A stretch of 64,000 nt of DNA from Bombyx mori (taxonomy: Eukaryota; Arthropoda; Insecta; Lepidoptera; Bombycidae), in contig NC_085123.1 of assembly GCF_030269925.1 (NCBI RefSeq), forward strand, positions 124,001-188,000, read 5' to 3'. Below, piece after piece: positions 13,374-24,001 of this stretch; position 1 is the first letter of the stretch; each line of letters begins with the position of its first letter. The translations under genes and the position numbers were made by a program. Below the pieces are notes generated by a model, which was not told the origin of the DNA, made no database searches, and was given only the letters and a program-made list of their open reading frames with translations.

Positions 13374-13669
13374 AGTCCGGGCTTCTTGGACGCCAGATGT
13401 CCGCGGTGACTTATTATAGTTGCAGGGAATAAATCGGCGGCTAAGGCATCAATTTCCACGTAGGAAGTGGTTTCCTCTTGTTGAAAAAATGTATTACGAT
13501 TGTATCCAGCATGGCTTTGAATTTCTCTAGCTAAAGAGTGCGAATCATATGGGAATATCTATTGGAATTAACAGCTTAAGCACGACCAGCGCCATCCTCA
13601 AAACAGTAAGCCGATAATTGCTTGATTTGATAGGGCAGCTCATACAACAACTTCGGGCGAGTCTACCTA

Positions 13670-14775
13670 GGCTGCACTAAAAGTATCGGGAATTGAATAT
13701 TTCCGCTGTTCCTGTCATATTAAAATCTTTTTAATTGAAAACTCCTTGGTTTTTAAAATCGAATACCATTTATTTATTTAAAAAAAGATTCTCGGTCTTG
13801 TCACGAGGTTTTGTCAAACTTGTTTAGTCGTTGAGAAAATGGAATTGACTCGAGAAAATTCAAGAGCGATGATTTATTATGACTTTCGAAGTGGTTTAAC
13901 ACAAAAACAGTGTGTTGACCGGATGATTTCTGCATTTGGTGATGAAGCCCCATCCAAAACCACAATTTATCGCTGGTTTGCTGAGTTTCAACGTGGACGT
14001 GTCAAGCTCAGTGATGATCCCCGTCAAGGTCGTCCAAAAACTGCAGTCACCCAAGAAAACGTTGATGCTGTGCGTAAGCTGATTGAGGAAGATCGACATG
14101 TGACATACCGCGAAATTCAGGCAACTTTAGACATTGGCTTGAGTCAAATACAAATAATCTTGCATGAACAATTAGGTGTAAAAAAGTTGTTTTCCCGATG
14201 GATACCGCATTCGCTCTGTGAAGAGCAAAAAGCGGCTCGCGTTACATGGTGCGTCAGAACTCTCGGAAGATTCCACGCAGGATCCTCAAAAGGACAAAGA
14301 ACGGTTAATGCAGAATGGTATTAATGCAGAATGGTATGCTAGCATTTGTTTGCCACAGGTCGTCTCTGAACTCCGTAAAGAGAACTGCAACCGCCGCATC
14401 ATCCTTCATCACAACAATGCGGGTTCTCACACCGCGCACAGAAAAAAAGAGTTTTTAGAGCAAGAAAACATAGAATTATTAGACCATCCGCCGTACAGCC
14501 CCGACCTAAGCCCTAATGATTTCTATACTTTCCCTAAAATAAAGAATAAATTGCGTGGACAGAGATTTTCATCACCTGAAGAAGCTGTGGACGCCTACAA
14601 AACGGCCATTTTGGAGACCCCAACTTCCGAATGGAAGGGTTGCTTCAATGATTGGTTCCATCGTGTGAAAAAATGTATCAAATTTCGCGGAGAATACTTC
14701 GAAAAGCAATAAATACATTTTTAAATAGTAATGTTGTGTCACTTCGTTAATTCCCGAAATTTTCAGTGCCGCCCT
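13670..14775 (+). mobile_element. DD34D mariner, internally deleted
   Basis: Imperfect terminal repeats: GGCTGCACTAAAAGTATCGG on the left and, reverse-complemented, GGGCGGCACTGAAAATTTCG on the right, near TA dinucleotides. The body carries a mariner transposase with 34 residues between second and third catalytic positions. The exact right end is uncertain by a few bases. Confidence 0.75.
13839..14712 (+). pseudogene. Broken DD34D mariner transposase
   Basis: The helix-turn-helix half reads MELTRENSRAMIYYDF...GLTQKQCVDRM...TIYRWFAEFQRGR...RQGRPKTAV to about residue 135. The centre, including the first catalytic aspartate, is missing: the frame jumps from AARVTWC to NAEWYASICLPQVV. A 16-bp direct duplication (TTAATGCAGAATGGTA) near 14304-14336 marks the damaged spot and shifts the frame. 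The second catalytic position reads HHNN where the family has HHDN, so that aspartate is lost too. The third (YSPDLSPNDF) is intact. A dead copy. Confidence 0.88.
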
Positions 14776-14897
14776 CGTAGCTGTTTCCGATATAGTCCTG
14801 ATGGATTGTCGAAAGCCCAATATCTACTACGGTTTTGCTTATTCACGTGGCCATTGATGTGAAAATTTGATTCATCGGAGAACCATATCTTATTAAG

Positions 14898-15175
14898 TTC
14901 GAATCCCAGGCGGGTACTTAATTTCTTATGAAATCGTACTCAACAAATTTCACGATTGACTTCCATGATGAAGGAATTACATCGTGTAATAAAAATCAAA
15001 CCCGCAAAATTATAATTTGCGTAATTACTATTGGTAGGACCTCTTGGCGGGTAGGTACCACCGCCCTGCCTATTTCTGCCGGGAAGCAGTAATGCGTTTC
15101 GGTTTGAAGGGCGGGGCAGCCGTTATAACTATACTGAGACCTTAGAACTTATATCTCAAGGTGAGTGGTCTCAAG
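14898..15175 (+). mobile_element. Bm1 SINE, left part, interrupted by copia element
   Basis: Runs from the B box (AGTTCGAATCCC) through the Bm1 body to CTCAAGGTGAGTGG. It resumes at 19595 after the copia element with GTTGTAAATGTCTATGGGC. The head 5' of the B box is missing. Confidence 0.88.
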
Positions 15176-15180
15176 TTTAC
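15176..15180. repeat. Copia target-site duplication, left (TTTAC)
   Basis: The same five bases flank the element at 19590-19594, as expected for Ty1/copia integration. Confidence 0.93.
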
Positions 15181-15366
15181 TGTAGGAAAACTACGTGGTT
15201 GTTGAAGAAATAATGATACGTTTTTAGGATCACAATATAACTCGCATTTATTGGTAGAAAAAATATAATAGTACACAGAATGTCAGCTTGACAAGTAGTA
15301 CAGAGTACAGCGCCCCAGGCGTAAGACAAAGGGAAACTAAAATGGCTGCATTCCATTTCTCTAACA
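15181..15366 (-). repeat. 3' LTR of copia element
   Basis: 186 bp, same sequence as 19404-19589 by direct reading. In element orientation it starts TGTTAG, and the gag-pol stop codon lies in those first bases. Confidence 0.95.
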
Positions 15367-18300
15367 CCCTCCCTTGGAATGCAACCCCATTTTCGTTAAA
15401 CAATACAAATGTTTATCAACACTAGTACCCTTAGTTAAATTATCAGCTACCATTTCCTCACCCTTTATATAACAATACTTTATATCTAAGTTACTGACAT
15501 GGTCTTTGAGAAAATGATAACGAATATCAATATGTTTTGATCTGGGTAAATAACAATAATTATTTGATAATTTTATAGCACTCTGATTATCACAAAAGAT
15601 GATGAGAGGGTTGTTCTTCTGTTGACCGAGCTCGGTATGTAATTGTTGAAGCCACAACGCTTCCTGCGCCGCTGACGACATCGACATATACTCGGCTTCA
15701 GCAGTGGAGAGAGCGACAGTCTGTTGCTTTTGAGAGCGCCAAGATATAGCACCATCCTGTAACATAAATACGTAACCAGTGGACGACTTACGATCACGTA
15801 CATCGCTCGCCCAGTCGGCATCACAATATCCTGTGATGTTCTCATTACCATCTTTGGTATAAACTAATTTGAAATCTTTTGTACCCTGCAAGTATCTAAA
15901 AATTCTTTTCACAGCTGTCCAATGTGCAGCAGTATAATCCTTGTTGAATCTGCTCATTGTATTTACTGCAAATGATATATCCGGCCGGGTACCTTGAGCC
16001 AAATACAACAAAGAGCCAATTGCCTGTTGATATGGACAGTCAATCAATTCATCCTCTTCCTTCTTCTCATTGAATTTCATACCAACTTCAAAAGGTGATC
16101 TTACAGGTTTACAGTCAGACATTTTGAACCTTGCTAACATCTCTTTTATATATTTTTCTTGATCTATCATTACTTTACCTCCATCTCTGGTAATCTGTAA
16201 ACCTAAGCAATAGCTTGTCGAACCAATATCCTTCATTTCAAAGTGTTCCTTTAACTTTTCTTTCAACAAATTTTTTGTTTTCTTTTGAGAAGTCAACAAA
16301 ATTAAATCATCGACCCAGATAGCTATAAACGTGTTTTTCTCTACATTATAATAGATACAAGGATCTGTTCTTGATTGTTGCATACCTAACTCATGTAGTA
16401 CACAATTTAATTTCAGGTTCCACAGTCTACTGGCCTGTTTAAGACCATAAATAGATTTATGTAACTTACATACCTTAGACCCTTGCTTATACTGTTCTGG
16501 CTGCACCATATAGATCTCAGTATCAATTTCTCCCTGTAGAAAGGCCGATACAGCATCCATTTGATCTATATCCAATCCATATTTAGCCGTTAAAGCAAAT
16601 AAGTAGCGAATAGTTGTGTACCTGACAACTGGAGAGTATGTTTCCTCATAATCGGTGCCCTTTCTTTGAGCATAGCCTTTTATTACAAGTCTTGCCTTGT
16701 AACGGGTGACATTTCCATTTTGGTCTGTTTTAATTTTGAATACCCACTTGCATGGGAGAGCCTTTTTACCTGGAGGAAGTTCTGTCAATGACCAAGTTTT
16801 ATTTTTCATAAGGGAACTATATTCTTCATCCATGGCTCTCTTCCATTCTGCAGCTTGTGAAGATGTCAGTACCTCCTCAACTGTTTGTGGATCAGTCAAA
16901 TCTGAATACAAACACAATAGGCTCGTTTTGCCATCCTGTGTATCACATTGTTTATTTCGTTGCCTTAATGTTATACTACTACTATAGTCTTGTCTTATCG
17001 GATAAGGCGGGTGATAAGTGGCATCTAGTTCCCCAGTGTCAGTGTCATACTCACTTGAGTCTTCACTATCACCTTTTCGTATATTTGAGTCTTTACTAGA
17101 CATTAAAGGTGCAGTTGCAGATGACTCCTGAGTGTGTATCTCTTGTTCCCGGCTGACACTGGAATTCTCTGAGTCCTCAGTTTCTGAAGGAACAGAACTG
17201 ACAGTGACTGTGCGATTATCCTCAATTGGAATAGAAGTTTCCACATTTTCAATAAAAATAACATCTCTGCTTTTGATTATTTTAAGTGTTTTAGGGTCCA
17301 TTAAACGATATCCTTTGGAACTGTCGCAATAACCCATAAATATCATTTTTACTGATTTTTTATCCCATTTGTGGCGTTTTTCCTTTGGCACATGGACCAT
17401 AGCTTCAGAGCCAAATATTTTTAGATGTGATAAGTTAGGTTTCTTACCTTTCCACAATTCATATGGAGTTTTACCTTCTAATGACTTTGTCGGGGAACGA
17501 TTCACAACATAAGCAGCAGTTGCTACTGCTTCAGTCCAGAATTTCTTTTCTAAGTTAGCATAAAATAACATGCATCTTGCGCGTTCAACTAAAGTCCTGT
17601 TCATTCTCTCGGCCAGGCCGTTCTGCTGTGGAGTATACGGAGTAGAGGTCTGATGAATTATACCATGATTAGATAGGTATTTTTCAAAATTATAGTTGCA
17701 GTATTCTTTGCCATTATCTGTGCGAAGCCTTTTAATTTTATAATTTAATTCATTCTCTACTTTCAGTTTAAAATCCTTAAAAATCTCTAATATTTTCAAC
17801 TTGTCTTTAAGAAAATAGACATGAACCATTCGTGTGAAATCATCAGTGAAAGTAATGAAGTATTTCATACCTCCAAATGAAATGTTCTCCATAGGACCAC
17901 ACAAGTCAGAATGGATTAATTCTAGAGGTCTCGTAGCTCTTGTTCCAGTATTTTTAAAAGGTAACCTAGCTTGCTTACCTTCCATACAATGTGTGCAAGT
18001 GACATCATTTACATCTGGAATAAGAGTCACTCCCTCAGAGCATGTAGGTAGCTTCTTTACATCAGACATATTCAAATGACCCATCCGCAGGTGCCACAGG
18101 TAAGTATTATTGCTATTCTTATTTCTTGAGACCAAGTGGGCCACTTCCTTACAGGTCTCTAATACATACAAACTATTCTTCAGCTTTGCAGAGCATATTA
18201 CTTCACCTTTACTATTTCCAACTTCACATCCTTTGTCATTAAATGTGACCTTATATCCATTTTTCACAATAGCTCCAACTGAGAGAAGATTAGTAGCCAG

Positions 18301-19260
18301 CCCAGGTACAAATAAAACATTTTTAACTTGTATTTTATTTTCTTGACTTAGCTGAATGTTCACACAGCCAACTCCATTCACAGCTAAGGGTTCTCTGTTA
18401 GCCACAGTGATGTTTTTTACAGATGATTCAGTTACATTATACATCCAATCAATTCTGCTTGTCATATGCATGGATGCACCAGAGTCAATGTACCATTCAT
18501 TACTTACATTTTTGCTGACTGTAGCTGAAAAAGCTGCCACAAAACTAGTACTTTCTCCTTTATTTGCCGTTTGTTTCTTTGGTAGTTTACAATATTTAGC
18601 GAAATGTCCATTCCTATTGCAGTTAAAGCATCTCGGACCCTTTGTTTTTATCGATGAGGTATTATTTCTGGGTTTTCTGGAATTTGTATAGAAGGCTGCT
18701 GATTTTGATGTATTAACTTCTTGTATAAGTTTAGATTTTACTGAATCAGCACTTATTTTAATGCCAGAGCTCTCTAAGCCCATAATCATGGGTTTGTATT
18801 CTTCTGGTAAGCCAGCCAACATCAAGGTGCCAAGCCACTCATCATTGACATCAAAACTAATATTACGTAACTTGTGTGCTGTGTTCATTATTTTACTTAC
18901 GTAATCTTCAACTCTGTTACTTGAATCTAATGTGGTGTTGATCAAATCTTTAAGCAAACCTACCCTTCTTGTTAAACCATTATCATCAAATGCCTTTTGC
19001 AAATTTTCCCACACTTGTTTGACGGTTTTACAGTCTTGAACATGGACATAATTTTGCGGATCCAGTAGTAAGATCAGCTTTGATTTCGCTTTGATATCCT
19101 TTACAGCATCCACCGGCTTGCCGTCGTGGCATTCGACACAACACCACAAGTCTTCATGTTCCAAATATGCTTTCATGCTGAATTTCCACGTGGCAAAGTT
19201 TTCTCTTCCTACCAGTTTTTCTAAATTAAACATATTTGGGCCCATCTTGCTTATCTTCAC
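15361..19260 (-). CDS. Copia gag-pol polyprotein, 1299 aa
   Basis: A single frame in the copia order gag, protease, integrase, reverse transcriptase, RNase H. Gag is about residues 1-205, with a CCHC zinc knuckle at 211-224 (CFNCNRNGHFAKYC). The protease has DSGA at 259-262. Integrase shows the HHCC motif (HLRMGH...CTHC) and the D, D, E residues in SDLCGP, TDNGKEY and QNGLAERMNRT. Reverse transcriptase shows DAVSAFLQGE and IWVDDLIL. RNase H shows YCDADWASD and STAEAEYMS. No stop or frameshift interrupts it, so the element may be active. It makes the machinery for cytoplasmic particles and nuclear integration. The last residue (Cys) and the stop codon come from the 3' LTR. The ATG was chosen because it follows the primer-binding site by about 130 nt and is the first in frame. 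Confidence 0.95.
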   Translation of the reverse strand: MKISKMGPNMFNLEKLVGRENFATWKFSMKAYLEHEDLWCCVECHDGKPVDAVKDIKAKSKLILLLDPQNYVHVQDCKTVKQVWENLQKAFDDNGLTRRVGLLKDLINTTLDSSNRVEDYVSKIMNTAHKLRNISFDVNDEWLGTLMLAGLPEEYKPMIMGLESSGIKISADSVKSKLIQEVNTSKSAAFYTNSRKPRNNTSSIKTKGPRCFNCNRNGHFAKYCKLPKKQTANKGESTSFVAAFSATVSKNVSNEWYIDSGASMHMTSRIDWMYNVTESSVKNITVANREPLAVNGVGCVNIQLSQENKIQVKNVLFVPGLATNLLSVGAIVKNGYKVTFNDKGCEVGNSKGEVICSAKLKNSLYVLETCKEVAHLVSRNKNSNNTYLWHLRMGHLNMSDVKKLPTCSEGVTLIPDVNDVTCTHCMEGKQARLPFKNTGTRATRPLELIHSDLCGPMENISFGGMKYFITFTDDFTRMVHVYFLKDKLKILEIFKDFKLKVENELNYKIKRLRTDNGKEYCNYNFEKYLSNHGIIHQTSTPYTPQQNGLAERMNRTLVERARCMLFYANLEKKFWTEAVATAAYVVNRSPTKSLEGKTPYELWKGKKPNLSHLKIFGSEAMVHVPKEKRHKWDKKSVKMIFMGYCDSSKGYRLMDPKTLKIIKSRDVIFIENVETSIPIEDNRTVTVSSVPSETEDSENSSVSREQEIHTQESSATAPLMSSKDSNIRKGDSEDSSEYDTDTGELDATYHPPYPIRQDYSSSITLRQRNKQCDTQDGKTSLLCLYSDLTDPQTVEEVLTSSQAAEWKRAMDEEYSSLMKNKTWSLTELPPGKKALPCKWVFKIKTDQNGNVTRYKARLVIKGYAQRKGTDYEETYSPVVRYTTIRYLFALTAKYGLDIDQMDAVSAFLQGEIDTEIYMVQPEQYKQGSKVCKLHKSIYGLKQASRLWNLKLNCVLHELGMQQSRTDPCIYYNVEKNTFIAIWVDDLILLTSQKKTKNLLKEKLKEHFEMKDIGSTSYCLGLQITRDGGKVMIDQEKYIKEMLARFKMSDCKPVRSPFEVGMKFNEKKEEDELIDCPYQQAIGSLLYLAQGTRPDISFAVNTMSRFNKDYTAAHWTAVKRIFRYLQGTKDFKLVYTKDGNENITGYCDADWASDVRDRKSSTGYVFMLQDGAISWRSQKQQTVALSTAEAEYMSMSSAAQEALWLQQLHTELGQQKNNPLIIFCDNQSAIKLSNNYCYLPRSKHIDIRYHFLKDHVSNLDIKYCYIKGEEMVADNLTKGTSVDKHLYCLTKMGLHSKGGC
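15367..15376 (-). other. Polypurine tract of copia element
   Basis: Reads AAGGGAGGG on the minus strand directly against the 3' LTR, the usual primer for plus-strand DNA. It is also coding (Lys-Gly-Gly). Confidence 0.85.
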
Positions 19261-19391
19261 GAGGAATATTCAATTTTTGATGAACGATCCTACCCTTCAA
19301 TTTGAATTGCAACGACAATTTTTTCGGATTGAAGTTTTGTCCACTTTATTATTATTTCCAGCTATACCACAACTAAACACAACTGAACCAC

Positions 19392-19403
19392 GCTCTGCTA
19401 CCA
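19392..19403 (-). other. Primer-binding site, initiator tRNA-Met
   Basis: Immediately next to the 5' LTR the element reads TGGTAGCAGAGC, complementary to the 3' end (GCUCUGCUACCA) of animal initiator tRNA-Met. Confidence 0.85.
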
Positions 19404-19589
19404 TGTAGGAAAACTACGTGGTTGTTGAAGAAATAATGATACGTTTTTAGGATCACAATATAACTCGCATTTATTGGTAGAAAAAATATAATAGTACACA
19501 GAATGTCAGCTTGACAAGTAGTACAGAGTACAGCGCCCCAGGCGTAAGACAAAGGGAAACTAAAATGGCTGCATTCCATTTCTCTAACA
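19404..19589 (-). repeat. 5' LTR of copia element
   Basis: 186 bp, reads identical to the 3' LTR. It is followed on the right by the TSD TTTAC at 19590-19594. Confidence 0.95.
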
Positions 19590-19676
19590 TTTACGTTGTA
19601 AATGTCTATGGGCTCCAGTAACCACTTAACACCATGTGGGCTGGGAGCTCGTCCAACCACACCGTCCAAGCAAAAA
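19590..19676 (+). mobile_element. Bm1 SINE, right part, after copia insertion
   Basis: Starts with the duplicated TTTAC and continues the Bm1 3' end (TTGTAAATGTCTATGGGCTCCAG...) to an A-rich tail. It is the continuation of 14898-15175. Confidence 0.88.
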
Positions 19677-21927
19677 ATTATAATTGCAGACCCTCGCCCC
19701 TCCCCCTCCCCCTGCCCCCCCGCCGCCTGCGCGTGTCACGTGTCTAATGAAAGACTCAAAACATTCTGAGACACCCTTCAGATAACCACACACAAACTAA
19801 ACATGTGCGGGGTCATTTTTAATACTAAACGGATATTGCTCGGATGTGAATGCTTGAATAAAATTATTAGCGAGGCCCTCGCCATCATCTGTATTGAAAA
19901 TAATAATTGTATGCTAATTACGTAGCGCATAGCGAACAAACGATTCACTTCAATCAAATTAAAATTTGTATTTCATACGCTTTTCCCTCAATGTCTTCAT
20001 GACTTTGGCTATTTTCTTTAAATAATGAACATGAATTTTGAAGATGTAGTAATGTGGGTTAAACGTATCTTTACTTTGATACATCGACAGTCGACCTCGG
20101 AGTTGTTACGATGACCCTGGAAGCGGATATAGAATTGTAATTAGACAGATACAACGTATCGTCAATATCCATATGCGATGTGAACATAAGTAAGTGTATT
20201 ATTATCTATAGGTAGGATGTTAAAAACCGTAAACTTTATTACTAGTCTGTAGTCTGTACTGTTGATACTGTCGTCTCCCACCTCATCTAAATCCGGTCTC
20301 TCTAATTCTAGGCTACACTAGTGATTAATTAAAGTAATGTAGCGCGCTGCGAGCTAGCCCTGACACGGAGTTCAATAATCTATTACCTAAGACGTCGATA
20401 ACGCTTATTTGTATCTTAAATTGCAATTTAATTAAAGTTTTACCTACAGATATTTTGTTTATGATTACGGGAAGGAGAAATCGAATGTAAGCATGTTGTG
20501 TTCTTCACAAGCAGGGCGGCTGTACCCACAGCACGGACCTCTCCCCGCGACGCCAATCTGAAAGTCACACGTCACAACGTCTGTAATCTCTTTCCTTTTC
20601 GTCTGGAGTGTGTATTCCGGCTACACAGGAATCTTAGTAACTTTGTGCAGCTGAAAGCTTGCAACCTTGTTACTACTTCTTATTTCAAAACTTCATATTT
20701 TAATTTATAAACGAATTATGTATGTACTGAATATTAGAGAACGCCACTCACTTGGACACGTGCGGTCGCGGCCATTATATACATACATAGATGTGATTAA
20801 AGTATGTACTATTATAAGTTTTTGTTATTACAAGCTATTATTATTACAATTATTAGTATTAGCCTAATCAATGAAATTCTACTGATCGCTCACGTCCCAA
20901 GTCTCTCAAAATGTATATTAATTATGTTATTGTTTTACATTTTCTCTTTTGTTTATTGTTTCCTTGTTTTTTGACATTGAAAAAAATGCAATTTTGTTCT
21001 TGATAAAGCTATATGTAAAGCTTGTTAATAGAAAAACAAAGAAAATCAGCTGACAAACGTAGTTTTTGTCTTCGCTCATTCGTGAGTTCGGTTGGATTTT
21101 TAATGAATCACGTAAGTAATAAGTAAATGTGTGTATGTAGATGTAAATGATGTAAATGATACGAATAAATATTAAAACTGGTACAAGATCGCCTTGTGAC
21201 GTTTTAGTTATTGTTCACGATACGACTTAATTCTAAGAAAGTCGGTACAAACATGTACCGAAATAAAAATATGTACAATGAGCAATGTGGGTAACTTGAT
21301 AAGAAGAAAATAATAAACACGCACTGTGCTCGATATTGTTCGCAAATTGTTTTGTTAACAAGACTGTTCTTTATATTATCTTTATATTAATGTCGACGAC
21401 CAAACTCATATACACACGATTTGACGCAAGCAGTTTTTTAAATCTTTAAGCTTTAACTGATTTCAACCCTCGTGGACGATCGCAAGCCTGGTTGATTGGC
21501 GAGACACGACCCGATATTTAGTTTACCACTAGGCACGGAACATGGAGGCTACGTGAACACACTACACGTTACGAGCGGACGTGGCTCTCAGAGTTGGTTA
21601 CACGGTCGCACACACGCTAAACAGTTTCACTACGTTTTCCTATTCTATTTGACCTCTGTGGTTTCGCTGAACATTTCGTATCGACAGAGTTGCGTCAGCC
21701 GCGGTCACGAGAGGTGCCGACTATAGGAAAACAATTTTTATAAGCACTAAAGTGCGCGGGTAGAGGTCATATTATTTCCGTAACATTACATTAAGTGCTG
21801 GAATCAGGTCCCCGCCGCTGTGTGCTAAATGAGTTTAAAGACAGTTTGTCACCTCGAACAATCGGGGCTGACGATGTTGAGGAGAGTAGCAGGTGGCTGG
21901 TTCCGGGGCCCGCCGTGCCCACGCTAC
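19677..21927. other. Intergenic, no gene seen
   Basis: A C-rich tract at 19690-19730, then AT-rich DNA with only short chance frames. I see no family motif, and no tRNA or promoter pair that I would defend. Confidence 0.5.
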
Positions 21928-23260
21928 TGATCAAATCAAATCAAATCAAATCAAATCAAATCAAAAAAGTTTTATTCAACATAAATGAAAGTACATACTT
22001 GTTGAACGTCAAAAGAATTACCGCCAATTCACAAGAACTAGCCTCCGTCCTGAGAAGAATTGGCAAGAAACTCAGCGGGCATGTTTTTTTTTTTTTTTTT
22101 TTAATATTAGATTTTTATTTTTATTTTAAATTTTTTTTTTTTTAAATATTCATATTACAATAAGTAATTATAACATAACAATTTTACAATATTGAAATTC
22201 CCGGAGCGAGCAACTCATTCCCACTTTGTGCAATCTTCTAGATAATCATTGACTTTATAGTAAGCTTTATTGCACAGATGTTCTTTAATAGTTTTCTTAA
22301 ACCTATGTATATGTAGGTTCTGAACATCTTGTGGGATTTTGTTGTACAGGCGCACAGACAAACACCCGAATGAATTTCGTATCTTATGTAACCTACTCAT
22401 CGGCACAACAAGCTTGTGTTTGTTCCTAGTATTTCTATTATGTATGTCCGACATCTTAGGAAACTCCTCAATATGTTTACGAACATACATCAAATTTTCA
22501 AAGATGTACTGGGATGGCATAGTGAGAACTTTAATTTCTTTAAATTTTTCCCTCAGGGATTCCCTTGAGTGCATGTTATAAATAGCACGTATAGCTCTTT
22601 TCTGCAGAATAAATATCATTTCTACATCGGCCGCATTGCCCCATAGCAAAATGCCATAGGACATGACACTGTGGAAGTAACTAAAGTAAACTAAACGAGC
22701 CGTGTCCGCATTTGTTAACATTCTAATTTTTTTTACTGCGTATGCTGCAGAGCTAAGCTTACTCGCCAATTTATGAATATGAGGTCCCCACTGCAGTTTG
22801 GAGTCCACTGTTATACCAAGAAATACGGTTGACTCAACAAGCTCCAATGATTCCTCAGAAACAATTACATTACTATCTACTTGTCTCACATTTAAAGATG
22901 ATTTAATACATTTTAAAGTAAATTTAATACATTTCGTTTTCTTACTATTCAATAATAGGTTATTGATACGGAAATAATGAACCACACACGAAATCGCATC
23001 ATTCACTTCGTCATAGACTTGTAATTGTCGTTTAATTTTAAATAATAAAGATGTATCATCTGCGAATAATACGACCTCGTGTCGGGACTCAATAAAACTA
23101 GGCAAATCGTTTATATATATTAGAAATAAAAAAGGACCCAAAATGGAACCCTGAGGTACACCCATTTTCAACGTGGTGCCTGAAGATCTATTTCCTTTCA
23201 CATCTACTGTTTGTATCCTTCCTGATAAATAGGAAGTAATCAGTAGACGGATCCTGTTTA
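21928..23260 (-). mobile_element. 5'-truncated Jockey/CR1-group LINE with TCAAA-repeat tail
   Basis: The 3' end on the minus strand is a run of about six TTTGA units (plus strand TCAAATCAAATC from 21928). The shared LINE hairpin is at 22048-22080 and an A/T-rich 3' UTR precedes the ORF stop at 22215. The 5' end is lost at about 23260. Confidence 0.85.
22215..23201 (-). pseudogene. LINE ORF2 fragment: reverse transcriptase C-terminal half
   Basis: An open stretch of 328 codons beginning inside the reverse transcriptase. Motifs: GVPQGSILGPFLFLIYINDLP (motif B/4), LFADDTSLLF (catalytic YADD-type box), STVFLGITVDSKLQW (motif E/7), then the thumb and a C-terminal tail ending NKAYYKVNDYLEDCTKWE. 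The endonuclease and the first reverse-transcriptase motifs are missing through 5' truncation, so it cannot retrotranspose by itself. The same C-terminus occurs at 1870-2050 (+), showing one family with copies at both places. Confidence 0.88.
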
Positions 23261-23947
23261 CTGCTATTGTTTTTGAAGAATCGGGGCCATTGTTACGTAG
23301 GTAGGTAAATAGGTACGTAGCTACCTACCTATGCGCAGAGAGGACTGACATATATTACAGATCATAATGTTATCGTCTTGTATACCTACAAAAACATTAT
23401 TACATATTTTTTGTAGCTTAGTGGAAAAAACAATTTATTCGCATCGAAGTATTTTAATAGCCCGGTTGGTTGGTATTTTTTATAAGTGATAATGGTTCCG
23501 TACTGTTATCATTTTTTATTCTAATTAAAACAGACGACCACACGGTCACCTACGACCAGAGGGCCTACGACGCGAGGTAGAGGCTCAGTTACTATGAAGC
23601 AAAGCTGATTGACTGAAGTCCACCTTAATAGTAAAGGGTAGACAAGTCTGTCTGCTCCCACTGTCCCAATCCATGATAATGTCTCTCGCAGCAGCGCTGA
23701 AATGCCAGGAGCTCATGTTGAAATCGTAATCCCTTTAAAAAACCCATCGAGAGCCCGTTCAATAGAATGCTTCTAATAATTATTTAGTCTTACAGAATAT
23801 TTTACCAGAAAGGTCCATCAGCGTTATTCAAATAAAACAACGGCACATGGTAATCTGGACCCTAAAACTGTTATTTTTGTTAACATTTGTATCGGCGAGG
23901 ACGTCATAGTCTGACCCCAGATATCAACGACTATGTACAGGCAGTCG
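23261..23947. other. Upstream region of the lipase gene
   Basis: Contains a small hairpin (TAGGTAGGTA...TACCTACCTA) near 23299-23332. Otherwise unremarkable. The sequence just left of the TATA box is the likely proximal promoter. Confidence 0.45.
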
Positions 23948-23981
23948 TATAAAAGCTTGCGATTAGTCGCGCACGCTCAGT
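23948..23981 (+). promoter_or_regulatory. Lipase core promoter: TATA box and initiator
   Basis: TATAAAA at 23948-23954 and the arthropod initiator TCAGT at 23977-23981, whose A lies 31 bp after the first T of the TATA box. This is the standard spacing, predicting transcription from about 23979 and a leader of about 23 nt. Confidence 0.8.
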
Positions 23982-24001
23982 ATCTACTTGAATGTACGAA
24001 A

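Larger units (their letters stand above)
15181..19589 (-). mobile_element. Complete Ty1/copia LTR retrotransposon
   Basis: Two 186-bp LTRs (TG...CA) that read as identical, a 5-bp TSD, a primer-binding site, a polypurine tract and one uninterrupted gag-pol frame. The 143-nt leader between the 5' LTR and the ATG is short. Identical LTRs point to a recent insertion. Ty1/copia families known from Bombyx include Yokozuna; I cannot tell whether this belongs to it. Confidence 0.96.

Noticed and set aside
13044..13459. 164-codon minus-strand and 65-codon plus-strand frames
   Set aside because: No family resemblance; the region looks like a LINE 3' UTR.
21496..21726. Short frame MARHDPIFSLPLGTEHGG as a gene
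   Set aside because: Only 76 codons, no conserved motif and no supporting signals.
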